Below, in pieces: positions 22,426-34,127 of a stretch of DNA of 64,000 nucleotides. Every line of letters begins with the position of its first letter. The stretch's first letter is position 1. Below the pieces are notes generated by a model that was not told the origin of the DNA, made no database searches, and saw only the letters and a list, made by a program, of their open reading frames with translations. Origin of the DNA: Caenorhabditis elegans (taxonomy: Eukaryota; Nematoda; Chromadorea; Rhabditida; Rhabditidae); assembly GCF_000002985.6 (NCBI RefSeq), contig NC_003279.8:620001-684000 (forward strand), in the 5' to 3' direction. The position numbers and the translations under genes were made by a program.

Positions 22426-22611
22426 CACGTGGTGTCAGAGTGTCTCATTTCGGTTTGATCTACGTGGATCTACAAAAAATGCGGGAGACGAGACGCAGAG
22501 TTCTCACCTGATTTTACATGGTTAAAAACGTGATGACGTCACATTTTTTGGGCAAAAAATGCCCGCATTTTTTGTAGATCAAACCGTAATGGGACAGCCT
22601 GACACTACGTG
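22426..22611. mobile_element. Family B foldback MITE, copy 4
   Basis: CACGTGGTGTCAGAG to CTGACACTACGTG, inserted in the TCTAGGCCAC cluster. Confidence 0.85.
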
Positions 22612-22639
22612 TACGTGCAGATGGCCTAGAAATGCTAAA

Positions 22640-23660
22640 ATCTGTTTTTTAAATGTAACTTTGAAAGTGAAAGAAACAATTAGAAACAAGTTGGCTGTCG
22701 CCCCCAAAAAGTCTGTTCTGGCTATGTGGTCGCGAAAAGAGAAAACTCGGCCACCAATTTTTTTCCACGGCCAGATCTATGACGCTATGACGTCACATTA
22801 TCAGCTTGTTTCCGATTTACACACACATACACGTACACTTTCTCCGTATCACTTTCACTGATAGCTTGAAACGAGATTAATCATCATTCCAGCTATTCTT
22901 TTTTATTTATTAGGTTAATGCCACTACTACTATTATTTTTTCATATTAAAAATACAATGAACTATGTAGACATAAATTCAAATGAGATGCCAAAAAGTGA
23001 GTTCGAACTTGTGGAAAATGTGTGTTTTTTAATAAATTTTTCAAAAATATAGTAAATTTCTGAGAAATTTTGATTTGAATTCCCGCCAAGCATTTTTTTG
23101 AAAATTTTGAATTTCCGCCAACCATTTTTCCTTTTTTTTCAGAAAATGTGAAAAAATTTTCTAAGCAAATTTGAATTCCCGCCAAGATTTTTTTTGAAAA
23201 AATTTCGAACTCGCGCTAAAGTATTTTCTAATAGCAGGATTATTGGAATCCCCGCCAAAACATATTCTCAGAAAATTTGAATTTCCGCCAAAACTTTTTC
23301 TGATAAAATTTAAATTCCCGCCAACCATTTTTTCCTGAGAAAATTGGAAGAACATATTTTCAGTGAGAAAATTTGAAAATATTTTTTTCAGAAAGTTTGA
23401 ATTCCTGCCAAAACATTTTCTAAGAAAATTTGAATTCCCGGCAAAACTTTTTCTGATAATTTTTTGAAATTCCCCGCAAAAATTATAGTAAATGAAGATG
23501 ATTTGAGCAAAGTTATGACGTGGCCGCGGAAAAAATTGATGGCCTAGTTTTCTCTTTTCGCGGCCACGTAGCCAGAACAGACTTTTGGGACCGTACAACC
23601 AACAAATATTTCTTCCCCTTTCAAAAATACATAAAAACCAGATTTTGACATTTCTAGGCC
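22640..23660. repeat. Inverted repeat pair around an AT spacer
   Basis: About 22700-22790 (AAGTCTGTTCTGGCTATGTG, CGCGAAAAGAGAAAACT) is repeated as its complement at about 23510-23600. Between them, 23080-23480 is a minisatellite of AAATTTGAATTCCCGCCAA units, the same unit as the large array at 49655-51735. Confidence 0.7.
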
Positions 23661-23859
23661 ATCTAGAGGTGCCTCGTGGCCTAGAAATTTGAAAAACTCT
23701 TCCAGAAAATTTGTTCTGTATTTCTTGAAAGTGCTCCAACAAATCTGTGCAAATTTTAAAAACGTTTCAAAATATTTATTGAATAAATTCTTTTGTTGCA
23801 CAAAGAGGTATCAAATCAGACCACCAGATTCGACCGTTGATCATTGTTTCAGTTGATAG

Positions 23860-23965
23860 GTAGGCAGGCGTGGTTGCCTGAAACCTGCCGGCCTCACGCT
23901 GGGCAAGAGGCAGGCCGCCTTAATGTCAGGCAGGCAATGCCTACATGCAAGCCCTACTTCTACGA
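23860..23965. repeat. GGCAGGC-rich repeat
   Basis: A GC-rich island with repeated GGCAGGC and GCCTGCC, including a short inverted structure. Related sequence is in the kinase intron (46470-46600) and near 39650. Confidence 0.5.
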
Positions 23966-24199
23966 TTATCTCGAAATTTAGCGAGTTTTTATTTGTCCAA
24001 AAAAAATCGCAACTGAACAACATGAAAAAGCCGCCAAAAACTTTCATAAAATTCTGTCCGTAGTTTGCCGTTTCTTGCGTCTCATGCTTAATCCCTACTG
24101 TAATTATGCTGAGATTTTCGATCTTTTTCACTTTTTGAAAATTTTTGGCAATTCTTTTTAAGTTTGTTGAGATTGTAACTTATGACAAACAGTAACTAA

Positions 24200-24640
24200 A
24201 AAGCGTGGCCGCCAAATTTTCTAGGCCATCAATATCAGTTGCGTCATTTCTTCACCATACTGGACCGAGAAATATTCTAGGACATGTGTTTGCGTCATTC
24301 CTCTTCCATTCCTAGTCCCAAAAATTCCAAGACCACTGGTAAGTTTGGCCGAGAAATATTCTAGGCCATCGATGTTAATGACGCCATTTCATACCCGAAT
24401 TGGCCACTAAAATTCTTAGGTCATCAGTGACGTCACACCTCTTCCAAGCCTTGGAATGAGCATTTCTAGGCCCTCTAATCTAGGCTTGGCCGTCAAATTT
24501 CCTAGGCCAGGTGACGCCATCCCTCTTCCATGCTCGACCACTAGGTCAAATGACGTCACTTCTCTTCCACCTACCGCACTTTGATTTCCTAGGCCACCAT
24601 GTGACGTCACTTCTCTTCCATCTAGGTTTCCCATGCCCTT
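24200..24640. repeat. CTAGGCCA cluster with TGACGTCA motifs
   Basis: About ten units of TTCCTAGGCCA...TGACGTCA/TGACGCCAT...CTCTTCCA, spaced 40-60 bp. This is a more regular arrangement than in the 21770 cluster. Confidence 0.6.
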
Positions 24641-24647
24641 CTCCTCT

Positions 24648-24820
24648 CACGTGGTATCAGAGTGTCTCATTTTGGCTTGAATACGTTGATCTACAAAAAA
24701 TGCGGGAGAAGAGACGCAGAGTTCTCAACTGATTTCGCTTGGTTACGCACGTGCTGCCGTCACATGTTTTTGGGCAAAAAATTCCCGCATATTTTGTAGA
24801 TCATACCGTAATGGGGTGTC
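24648..24820. mobile_element. Family B foldback MITE, copy 5
   Basis: CACGTGGTATCAGAG start; the right end is cut short at GTAATGGGGTGTCC. Confidence 0.75.
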
Positions 24821-24839
24821 CTCTTGTTAAATATCGAAA

Positions 24840-25452
24840 TTTCACTCAAAAATTTTGAACGTTGAGCTTTTTGTCTCTGGTCAATTGGTCAGCCGCGCAG
24901 TGTTCCGGTGTTTGTGCTCATGTTTTCGTGTGCACATTTGTGCTGCTGCTAAGGCGTATTTTGTTCCGGGCGGGGACAGGGGGGAGAAGCAAAAATGTGT
25001 CAAATTTTGTTTGTTTTGCCATTGATATTGTCCTTCTGCTCAGAGGATTTCCTCATTTTACGCCGTATGTGCAAAAGCATAATCACCACAATAATTTTGA
25101 ATATAAGTTTGCAAACGCGCCCTATTGATAATCCTCGCCCGTGTAGTCTGCGTGCACGTGGTGTCAAAGTGTCCCATTTTGGTTTGATCTCCGAGAAATG
25201 CGGGAGAAGAGGTGCAGACTTTTCAACTGATTTTGCATGGTTAAGAGTGTGCTGGCGTCACGTTTTTCTGGGGGCAAAAATTCCCGCATTTTTTGTAGAT
25301 CAAATTGCAAAGCGCCCTATTGATAATCTTAGCCCGTGTAGTCTCTTGTTTAATTTTCAATTTTTCTGGTTCGGCACCTAAACTGTAACTACGACACTCG
25401 GCAAAGTTAGACTGTTAAACTCCGCCCACTTAATGGCACCTTTTTTGCAGAA
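24840..25452 (+). promoter_or_regulatory. Upstream region of the cathepsin gene
   Basis: A less AT-rich upstream region. It contains family B copy 6 (25155-25308) flanked by direct copies of GCGCCCTATTGATAATC (25115 and 25312) and GCCCGTGTAGTCT. TTTTTTGCAG at 25441-25450 ends two bases before the start codon and looks like an SL1 trans-splice acceptor. Confidence 0.5.
25155..25308. mobile_element. Family B foldback MITE, copy 6
   Basis: CACGTGGTGTCAAAG start, truncated right end (TAGATCAAATTGC), bounded by a direct repeat of about 33 bp. Confidence 0.75.
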
Positions 25453-28400
25453 ATGTACCCAACCGACAAAGAGCAGACACGGACCACATTTGAGACGAGA
25501 AGTCGGCGGAAACGGCTGGCGCAGGTCGCCGCCACAATTGCTAGCGTGATATTACTCTTGTTGGCAGGTAAGTAAAAAACTACGACACTCCGAGACCAAG
25601 AAAAAAATCGATAATCGAAATATTGAAAATTGCAAAATTTATTTCGCCGGATCATTTTCCATATCGATTTTCTGAATGGTATGGTGATAGCAATCCTCAT
25701 CGTAGGCACATCCCTGGTGAACCACGTACTCTTGACCTGAAAAATAGGTTTCGTTCGGTGGAGCACATTTGCATACACTGACCTTTAATCGGGTGGCGAC
25801 ACGCTTTACACTTGAAACATGCCATATGCCAGTGGACATTGAACGCCGACACGCATCTCTCAAAAGTCGGCAATTTGCACGCGTGGCATTTTGGTGACTT
25901 GGCCGCCCGGTGACAGTCCGCGCAACGGAGCGCGTTACCGTACGGCGCGGGCATTGGATAACACGGAGTCATGCCAATGACTGTCTGGAATTTTGGAGAA
26001 ATTTATTGATTTTTTGACGGAATTTAATGAAATAAGGAAAAATCAATAATCGACATATTTATTTCGCAAAAAAAAAAAAACATTATTGATTTTCACGGAT
26101 TTCTGTCTTCCTCATAAATTGAAATGGAAGAGTTTGCCAAACTAGGCCATTTTGGCTCGGCCATATCTGGGGTAGATTTACGGTGCGTTGCGTGTCGCGT
26201 CGCGGCTCGGTTTTTGTAGTAAAACTAAATGTATTTGTCCGTGCATGGAATTCTGGCTTCCCTCATAAATCGAAATGGCAGAGTTTGCCGAACTAGGCCA
26301 TTTTGGGTCGGAGAGATTTTGTGTAGATTTACGGCGCGTTGCGTGTCGCGTCGCGGCTCGTTTTCAATTGTAAAACTGCTGTATTTGTCCGTGTGGCGTA
26401 CACAACACTTTTCCACGCGCTGTCCGGCAGGCAATTGTCAGTGGAGCGCAAAAATTTAATTAGGAAGGCCAGAACCCCGTGTCCGTGTGGAGTGCACGAC
26501 TTTCCCGCGCGTTGTCCGGCGGGCGATTGTCAATGGAGCGCGAAAAATTCAATGAGGAATGCTTTTTGCAAAAACAAATTACATAGGCTTCTGGCCTTCC
26601 TTATTGCATTTTTCGCGCTCCATTGACAATCGCCTTAAAGCAGGGGAGTGTGTGTGTGTGTACTCCACACGGACAACTTAAAATGAAAACCGAGCCGCGA
26701 CGCGACACGCAACGCGCCGTAAATCTACTCCGGCCGTGGCCGAGTCAAAATGGCTTAATTCGGCAAATTCTTACATTTCAAAATATGAGGGAAGCCAGAA
26801 ACGTGTGTCACATGTTATAAAATTAATTTTGAAAAAAAATTATTAAATTTCGCAAAAATAAATTATCGCTTTTTGTAAGAATTTATCGAATGAATTGATT
26901 AAAAATTTATCGAATTTTAGCGAATCAGAAAATATCGATTTTCACTAAGAATTTATCGAATTTTTCGATTTTCGCTAAAATTATCGATTATTGCAATGTT
27001 TTACCTGACAAACCGAGCATTTCAGGCATGAAATATGATACATCTCGTCTTGAATTTTGATCACTTTTCCCTGCAAAAATCGATATTTTCAATTGAATAT
27101 ATTTCCAAAAATGTGCTCACAGTTTGAGCTTCTTGACGAGTCAGCGTTGTTGTGCAGCCTTTGCAATGGATATTATATGGAAGAACAATCTTTTGGAGAC
27201 GTTTATTGTTCGACGAGAACAACATTTTTCGAATTTTTGAAATGATTAATTTAAAAATTTAAAAAGGAGAAAATTGAAGAGAAACGTGGGAAAACGTATT
27301 GATTTTTCAAAATTTTATTGATTTTATAATCACGGGGTTCTGGTCTTCCTCATTGAACTTTTCGCGCTCCATTGACAATCGCCTTCCGGACAACACGTGG
27401 GAAAGTCGTGCACTCCACACGGATAAATACATTTAGTTTTACAACTAAAATCGAGCCGCGACGCGACACGCAACGCGCCGTAAATTTACCCCAGATATGG
27501 CCGAGCCAAAATGGCCTAGTTCGGCAAACTCTTCCATATGAGGGAAGCCATAAATCCGTGTATAATCAAACGCGCAATTTAAAAAAATCGGTAGTTGAAA
27601 TTTATCGATTTTCCCTCGATCTTATCGATTTTTTAAAAGACTTATCGATTTTTATCCAAATTTATTATTTGAAAAATCAACGTTTATTGATTTTTGTCAT
27701 GATTTATCGATTTTCTCAAGAGATTATCGATTTTTGCTGTCGATGCACCATGTGCAAACTTCGCCACGTTTTTTCGCGGCGAGACCCAAATTTTTTGAAT
27801 TTTCAGTTCTCGGTCTGGTATACGGTAGCTTCTACCTCTACCGTCGATATGTGACAGATGCAAATGATAAACGGGATAATGATGAATATTTGCGAAAACT
27901 CGTTCGTCAAGTCAATGACTCGCCGGAGACCACGTGGAAAGCCAAATTCAATAAGTTTGGTGTCAAAAATCGATCTTACGGATTCAAATATACGAGAAAT
28001 CAGACGGCGGTCGAGGAATACGTGGAACAAATTCGAAAATTTTTCGAGTCTGATGCGATGAAGCGGCATTTGGAGTGAGTTAACTCAAATTTGAGCGGGA
28101 AACAACGATGCTCCGCGCTCTCGCCGCATGTAGTTTAGCGCGTAAGCTGTGATGCATACGATAGTCCTGCAATGCATCATATTTTACACGCAAATGCAGA
28201 AATTACCAAATTTCGAGAAAAATCTATATTTTCCTTTTAAAAATTATCGATTTTTTAAACAAAACTTCTGAATAATTGGATTTTTCCAGAAGTTTTAAAA
28301 AGTTTTGGGTACAATTTTAAAAAGACAGCAAAATGTTCGTAAAACACCAGGAAAGAATTTTGCGCTTAATATCTGATGCTTCGTAAACTCCACGGGCTTC

Positions 28401-31400
28401 CGGCCTTAAAGCCGAGCTACGCGCCGTAAATCTACCCCGGCCGCAACGCGCCGTAAATCTACCCCGGCCGTGGCCGAGCTCAAGTGGCCTAGTTCGGCAA
28501 AATCTTCCATTTCAAAATATGAGTGAAGCCAGAGGCGCGTGAATGATGACTTCCACACGGTTCGGTAGAGCGCATTTACACTTATGTACCCTTTGCCGGG
28601 CTGCGTTCAAAACCTAAAAATTTGAAATTTTGCGCGTAAGATCTGGTGCATTGGGTTCTGAATTATTTCGACAAAACATGGTGCATCATCCCAAAAATTG
28701 CAATTTTGCAGTGAACTTGAGAACTTTAACAGCTCCGATGTTCCGAAAAACTTCGACGCTCGTCAGAAATGGCCGAATTGCCCGTCAATCTCGAATGTTC
28801 CAAATCAGGGAGGATGCGGGAGTTGCTTCGCGGTCGCCGCCGCCGGTGTCGCCTCCGACCGTGCCTGTATTCACTCGAATGGAACTTTTAAGTCACTTTT
28901 GTCCGAGGAGGATATTATTGGATGCTGCTCGGTGTGCGGAAATTGTTACGGCGGAGATCCACTGAAGGCCTTGACCTATTGGGTTAATCAGGGACTTGTT
29001 ACAGGTAAGCGGTGACGTCATAGGTGGCCTAGGAACCTTTGATCTACAATGTGATTGAATTTTATATCACGCAATTTGTAATAATTTCTAAAAAAAATTA
29101 TCGATTTTTCTGAAAATTAACTTGTTCCAAATTTTGAACGAATTTTCTAGAAGATTTTTGCAATTTATCGATTTTTGCAAGCTATCGATTTTTCCCGCAA
29201 ACTATCGATTTTTCTAGAAAATTATCGATTTTTCTAGAAAATTATTGATTTTTCTAGAAAATTAACGATTTTTCTAGAAAATTTTCGATTTTTCTAAAAA
29301 AAATTATCGACTTTTTTCTCAAAAGTATCGATTTTTGCAATTTATCGATTTTTTGAAATTTATCGATTTTCCCTGCAAATTATCGACTTTTTTGAAAATA
29401 AGCTTTCCCCAAAAATTTGAACGAATTTTCTAGAAATTATCAACTTTTGCAATTTATCGATTTTTTTTTTGCAATTTATCGATTTTTTGCAAATTATCGA
29501 TTTTTTGCAAATTATCGATTTTTCCAAACAATAACGATTCTTCTAAGCCCGTGGAAGAGTTTTTCGAAAACCTAGGCCATCTCTATTTCCAGGTGGCCGT
29601 GACGGTTGCCGTCCCTACTCGTTTGACCTGTCGTGTGGAGTCCCGTGCTCGCCGGCCACGTTCTTTGAGGCCGAGGAGAAGCGAACATGTATGAAGAGGT
29701 GTCAGAATATCTATTACCAGCAGAAATATGAGGAGGATAAACATTTTGGTTAGAGATATTTTTTTTTAGAAAAATAGAGAAAAATTTCTGGGATCTATTC
29801 AAAAATGGCAAACTTTTTGGAAATTATCGATTTTTTCCGGTAAATAATTATCAATTTTTTTCTCGGAAAATATCGATTTTTTCGGAAATTGACAATTTTT
29901 TCGAAAATTATCGATTTTTTCCGTTAATGATCGATTTATTCGGAAATTATTGATTTTTCCGATAATTATCGATTTTTCGGATAATTATCGATTTTTTCCG
30001 ATAATTATCGATTTTCCGGTAATTATCGATTTTTTCCGATAATTATCGATTTTTCGGATAATTATCGATTTTTTCCGATAATTATCGATTTTCCCGATAA
30101 TTATCGATTTTTCCGGTAATTATCGATTTTTTCCGATAATTATCGATTTTTCCGATAATAATCGACTTTTCCGATAGTTATCGATTTTTCCGATAATTAT
30201 CGATTTTTTTTCGATAATTATCGACTTTTCGGGTAATTATCGATTTTCCCGATAATTATCGATTTTTCCGGTAATTATCGATTTTTTCCGATAATTATCG
30301 ATTTTTCCGATAATAATCGACTTTTCCGATAGTTATCGATTTTTCCGATAATTATCGATTTTTTTCGATAATTATCGACTTTTCGGGTAATTATCGATTT
30401 TTTTCCGGAAATCATGAATTTTTCCAATAATTATCAATTTTTTCCGATAATTATCAATTTTTCCGATAATTATCGATTTTTCGGATAATTATCGATTTTT
30501 TCCGATAATTATCGATTTTCCCGATAATTATCGATTTTTCCGGTAATTATCGATTTTTTCCGATAATTATCGATTTTTCCGATAATAATCGACTTTTCCG
30601 ATAGTTATCGATTTTTCCGATAATTATCGATTTTTTTTCGATAATTATCGACTTTTCGGGTAATTATCGATTTTCCCGATAATTATCGATTTTTCCGGTA
30701 ATTATCGATTTTTTCCGATAATTATCGATTTTTCCGATAATAATCGACTTTTCCGATAGTTATCGATTTTTCCGATAATTATCGATTTTTTTCGATAATT
30801 ATCGACTTTTCGGGTAATTATCGATTTTTTCCGATAATTATCGATTTTTCCGATAATAATCGACTTTTCCGATAGTTATCGATTTTTCCGATAATTATCG
30901 ATTTTTTTTCGATAATTATCGACTTTTCGGGTAATTATCGATTTTCCCGATAATTATCGATTTTTCCGGTAATTATCGATTTTTTCCGATAATTATCGAT
31001 TTTTCCGATAATAATCGACTTTTCCGATAGTTATCGATTTTTCCGATAATTATCGATTTTTTTCGATAATTATCGACTTTTCGGGTAATTATCGATTTTT
31101 TTCCGGAAATCATGAATTTTTCCAATAATTATCAATTTTTTCCGATAATTATCAATTTTTCCGATAATTATCGATTTTTCGGATAATTATCGATTTTTTC
31201 CGATAATTATCGATTTTCCCGATAATTATCGATTTTTCCGGTAATTATCGATTTTTTCCGATAATTATCGATTTTTCCGATAATAATCGACTTTTCCGAT
31301 AGTTATCGATTTTTCCGATAATTATCGATTTTTTTTCGATAATTATCGACTTTTCGGGTAATTATCGATTTTCCCGATAATTATCGATTTTTCCGGTAAT

Positions 31401-33745
31401 TATCGATTTTTTCCGATAATTATCGATTTTTCCGATAATAATCGACTTTTCCGATAGTTATCGATTTTTCCGATAATTATCGATTTTTTTCGATAATTAT
31501 CGACTTTTCGGGTAATTATCGATTTTTTTCCGGAAATCATGAATTTTTCCAATAATTATCAATTTTTTCCGATAATTATCAATTTTTCCGATAATTATCG
31601 TTTTTCCCGATAATTATCGATTTTTCCGATAATTATCGATTTTTCGGATAATTATCGATTTTTCCGATAATTATCGATTTTTCCGATAATTATCGATTTT
31701 TCCGATATTTTTTTTCGGAAATGGCTGCCCCATCGCGGTTTGATCTACAAAAAATGCGGGAATTTTTAGCCCAAAAACATGTGACGTCAGCACGTTCTTA
31801 ACCATACGAAATCAGTTGAGAACTCTGCCGCATTTTTTGTAGATCTACGTAGATCAAGCCGCAATGAGACACTCTGGCACCAAGTGTCTGTAATTGACTT
31901 CACGGAAGAAAATATATTTTTATTTAATGCGCAAAACTAAAATTCAAAATTTCGTTTCGACCAATACACCATATTTTAAGCGCAAATTTCAATTCAAATT
32001 TTTGCAGCAACCTTTGCCTATTCAATGTATCCCCGCTCAATGACAGTATCCCCCGATGGAAAGGAACGAGTAAAGGTGCCAACAATCATCGGTCACTTCA
32101 ACGATAAGAAAACCGAGAAGCTGAACGTGACCGAGTACCGTGACATCATCAAAAAAGAAATTCTACTTTATGGTCCCACCACGATGGCGTTCCCAGTTCC
32201 CGAAGAATTCCTTCATTATTCGAGCGGAGTGTTCCGCCCGTATCCAACTGATGGTTTCGACGATCGAATTGTGTATTGGCACGTGGTTCGATTGATCGGA
32301 TGGGGAGAATCAGATGATGGAACACATTATTGGTTGGCTGTTAATAGTTTTGGTAACCATTGGGGTGATAATGGTGAGTTTTCGTGCAAATTGCGCACGG
32401 CCCGGCAAATGGTACATCCATACAAATGCGCTCCACTGATAATTTGAGTTTAGCCAGGTTTGGGCGCGTTTTAAGGAAAACGCCTTGGTCCAAAAAATTT
32501 AGAATTTGATTTCGGACATTTTTTATATGCATCACAAAAATGTTGGACGAGCCGTTTTTGAGAAAAAGCCCAGGTATACGGTAAACAAATTGCGTACAGG
32601 TGCCACTTCCCGGGCCGTGATGCGCGTTAAATATAGTGCTTTTTAAGAATGCGTGTTGCGCAACATATTTGACGCGCAAAATATCTCGTAGCGAAAACTA
32701 CAGTAATTTTTCAAATGACTACTGCAGCGTTTATGTCGATTTACGGGCTCGAAAAAAAAGTTACAGCGATATTCCATTTTTTCTCATTTTTTGCTTATTT
32801 TTATTTAGTATTCTCACGGTGTGTCATTCTGTCCCATAACGGTTTGATCTACAAAAAATGCGGGAATTTTTCGCCCAGAAAAATGTGACGTCAGCACGCC
32901 CCTAACCATACGAAATTTGTTGAGAAATCTGCGTATAAATTCCCGCATTTTTTGTAGATCACGCCGAAGTGAGACACTTTGACACCACGTGTATTCTATC
33001 TAAAAATAAATTATTTCAAAAATAGAGCCCGAAAAAAAAAATCGACAAAAGCGCTACAGTAGTCATTTAAAGAATTACTGTAGTTTTCGCTACGAGATAT
33101 ATTGATATTTTGCGCGTCAAATATGTTGCGCAGTACGCATTCTTAGAATTTTGTGTTGCCGTAAATAAATTTGGACGTCAAATACAGTGCATATTGCGGT
33201 CGATCGGCTACAATATATTTTGCGAGCAAATTTGGAAGTTTTGCGCGTCAAATATGATGTAGCCGATCGGTCATGTTACAAAACACCATATTTGACGCGC
33301 AAAACTTTAATTTTGGACAAAAAGTCAGAGAATTAGTATTGCGTAAAAAACTGGCAATTTTTTTCAGAACATTTCTGAAATTTTCAATATATTTTCAAAC
33401 TTTTCGCGTCAAATATGGTGCATCAAGTCGCGAACCAAATACACTCTAACACGTAGTGCCAGGCTGTCCCATTATAGTTTGACCTACAAAAACGCGGGAA
33501 TTTTTCGCCCAAAAAAATGTGACGTCAGCACGTTCTTAACCATGCAAAATCAGTTGAGAACTCTGCGTCTCCTCTTCTCCCGCATTTTTTGTAGATCAAC
33601 GTGATTCAGGCCGAAATGTGACACTCTGACACCACGTGGCCCTAATTAACTCGTAAAAATCACCGTTTTTTTTCCAGGACTCTTCAAAATCAACACAGAT
33701 GACATGGAAAAATATGGTCTAGAGTATGAAACAGCAGTCGTCTAA
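25453..33745 (+). CDS. Cathepsin B-like cysteine protease with N-terminal membrane anchor
   Basis: Exons 25453-25567, 27807-28074, 28712-29004, 29593-29748, 32008-32373 and 33678-33745 give 421 residues in phase. Residues about 20-48 (VAATIASVILLLLAVLGLVY) form a hydrophobic segment after a basic stretch, so a type II membrane anchor is more likely than a cleaved signal peptide. The mature domain has the oxyanion Gln and catalytic Cys (NQGGCGSCFA), the paired cysteines (GCC), the catalytic His (YWHVVRLIGWG) and Asn (WLAVNSFGNHWGDN). The cathepsin B landmark GCRPYS is present. The occluding-loop His-His pair is absent, so endopeptidase rather than dipeptidase action is expected. Intron 1 contains a LIM gene on the other strand; intron 4 holds a 1.9 kb satellite. 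From memory this is Y65B4A.2. Confidence 0.92.
25639..27225 (-). CDS. Small LIM-domain protein nested in the cathepsin intron
   Basis: Minus-strand exons 27225-27121, 27070-27005, 25984-25783 and 25736-25639 give 156 residues. Two LIM zinc modules are visible. The first has CKGC (residues 21-24), HISCLKCSVC (about 47-56) and RCADC with its following His. The second has KCHAC, WHMACFKCKAC and CAYDEDC. LIM domains are protein-binding scaffolds, often at adhesion sites or in transcription complexes. Nothing else is present, so the partner and location cannot be inferred. The gene lies wholly within the first intron of the cathepsin gene on the opposite strand. Its third intron (25985-27004) is packed with family C elements. 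The start ATG at 27225 is the first in frame with the first LIM module. Confidence 0.85.
26094..26815. mobile_element. Cluster of four to five family C MITE copies in a LIM-gene intron
   Basis: 26095-26245 (forward, truncated), 26246-26481 (forward, complete), 26481-26563 (forward, right part only) and about 26585-26815 (reverse). The junctions fall at CCGTG ends, which suggests repeated insertion into the same family (nesting). The opposed copies form a hairpin within the intron. Confidence 0.75.
27331..27560 (-). mobile_element. Family C MITE, complete, with 6 bp target-site duplication
   Basis: Reverse copy from CACGGGG to ATCCGTG, flanked by TATAAT on both sides (27325-27330 and 27561-27566). 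It defines the family boundaries and a 6 bp duplication. Confidence 0.85.
28392..28543 (-). mobile_element. Family C MITE, degenerate copy
   Basis: A partial copy with an internal tandem duplication of AACGCGCCGTAAATCTACCC, in cathepsin intron 2. Surrounding intron sequence carries GCGCGTAAA motifs. Confidence 0.65.
29095..29530 (+). repeat. Loose ATCGATTTTT repeat in cathepsin intron 3
   Basis: About 20 units of ATTATCGATTTTTCTAGAAA with variable spacing (15-25 bp), a less ordered relative of the satellite at 29810-31710. Confidence 0.7.
29810..31710 (+). repeat. AATTATCGATTTTTCCGAT satellite, 1.9 kb, with higher-order structure
   Basis: Roughly 95-100 tandem units of 18-20 bp built on AATTATCGATTTTTCCGAT. 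Rare variant units (GGAAATCATGAATTTTTCC) recur near 30405, 31100 and 31530, and whole blocks of about 430 and 690 bp are repeated, so units were amplified in blocks. It fills cathepsin intron 4. Confidence 0.9.
31721..31885. mobile_element. Family B foldback MITE, copy 7
   Basis: TGCCCCATCGCGGTTTGATC to ACACTCTGGCACCAAGTG, directly after the satellite, with worn left end. Confidence 0.7.
32640..33168. mobile_element. Family A foldback split by a family B insertion
   Basis: Left arm 32640-32760 and right arm 33025-33168 carry the paired ATATCTCGTAGCGAAAACTA and complement. Family B copy 8 sits between them. It lies in the last cathepsin intron. A second hairpin (CGATCGGCTAC...GTAGCCGATCG) follows at about 33198-33270. 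Confidence 0.75.
32815..32991. mobile_element. Family B foldback MITE, copy 8, with 6 bp target-site duplication
   Basis: CACGGTGTGTC to GACACCACGTG, flanked by TATTCT on both sides (32809-32814 and 32992-32997). It defines the family B ends. Confidence 0.85.
33450..33638. mobile_element. Family B foldback MITE, copy 9
   Basis: CACGTAGTGCCAGG to CTCTGACACCACGTG, 40 bp before the last cathepsin exon. Confidence 0.8.
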
Positions 33746-33967
33746 TTATAATTCGGCAAAAATTTTTTGTAAATAGTTAAATATTGTCCACCTATTTCAT
33801 CCCCACCCGATTGCATCTCAACTTGTCCCATTTCCGAGAAAAATCAATTATTTATTTTTATTCGGCCATCATTTATTAGCTCCCTCATTCCATAGTTTTT
33901 TTTTAATTAGATTTTTTTTGGATGCTAAAATTTGCCATTCTCATAGACATTTTCAATATTTGTGTAA

Positions 33968-33973
33968 AATAAA
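33968..33973 (+). terminator. Poly(A) signal of the cathepsin gene
   Basis: AATAAA 222 nt after the cathepsin stop and about 145 nt before the next acceptor (34118-34119). Confidence 0.6.
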
Positions 33974-34109
33974 TCATTTTTCTGGTCTTCAATTGATGGA
34001 AAAAAACAAAAAAACAATGCGCGTCAGGTTTGGTGTATTGTGTGCAAACACCGAGCGCATATTTTGAAATTTATTTTTTTTTCGAATTTATTAAAGTTGC
34101 TGATTTTCT

Positions 34110-34119
34110 TTAATTTCAG
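34110..34119 (+). promoter_or_regulatory. Trans-splice acceptor, candidate SL2 site
   Basis: TTAATTTCAG lies 8 nt before the Tat-SF1 ATG and about 145 nt after the cathepsin poly(A) signal. This spacing is close to that inside C. elegans operons. Confidence 0.45.
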
Positions 34120-34127
34120 GCTTAAAA

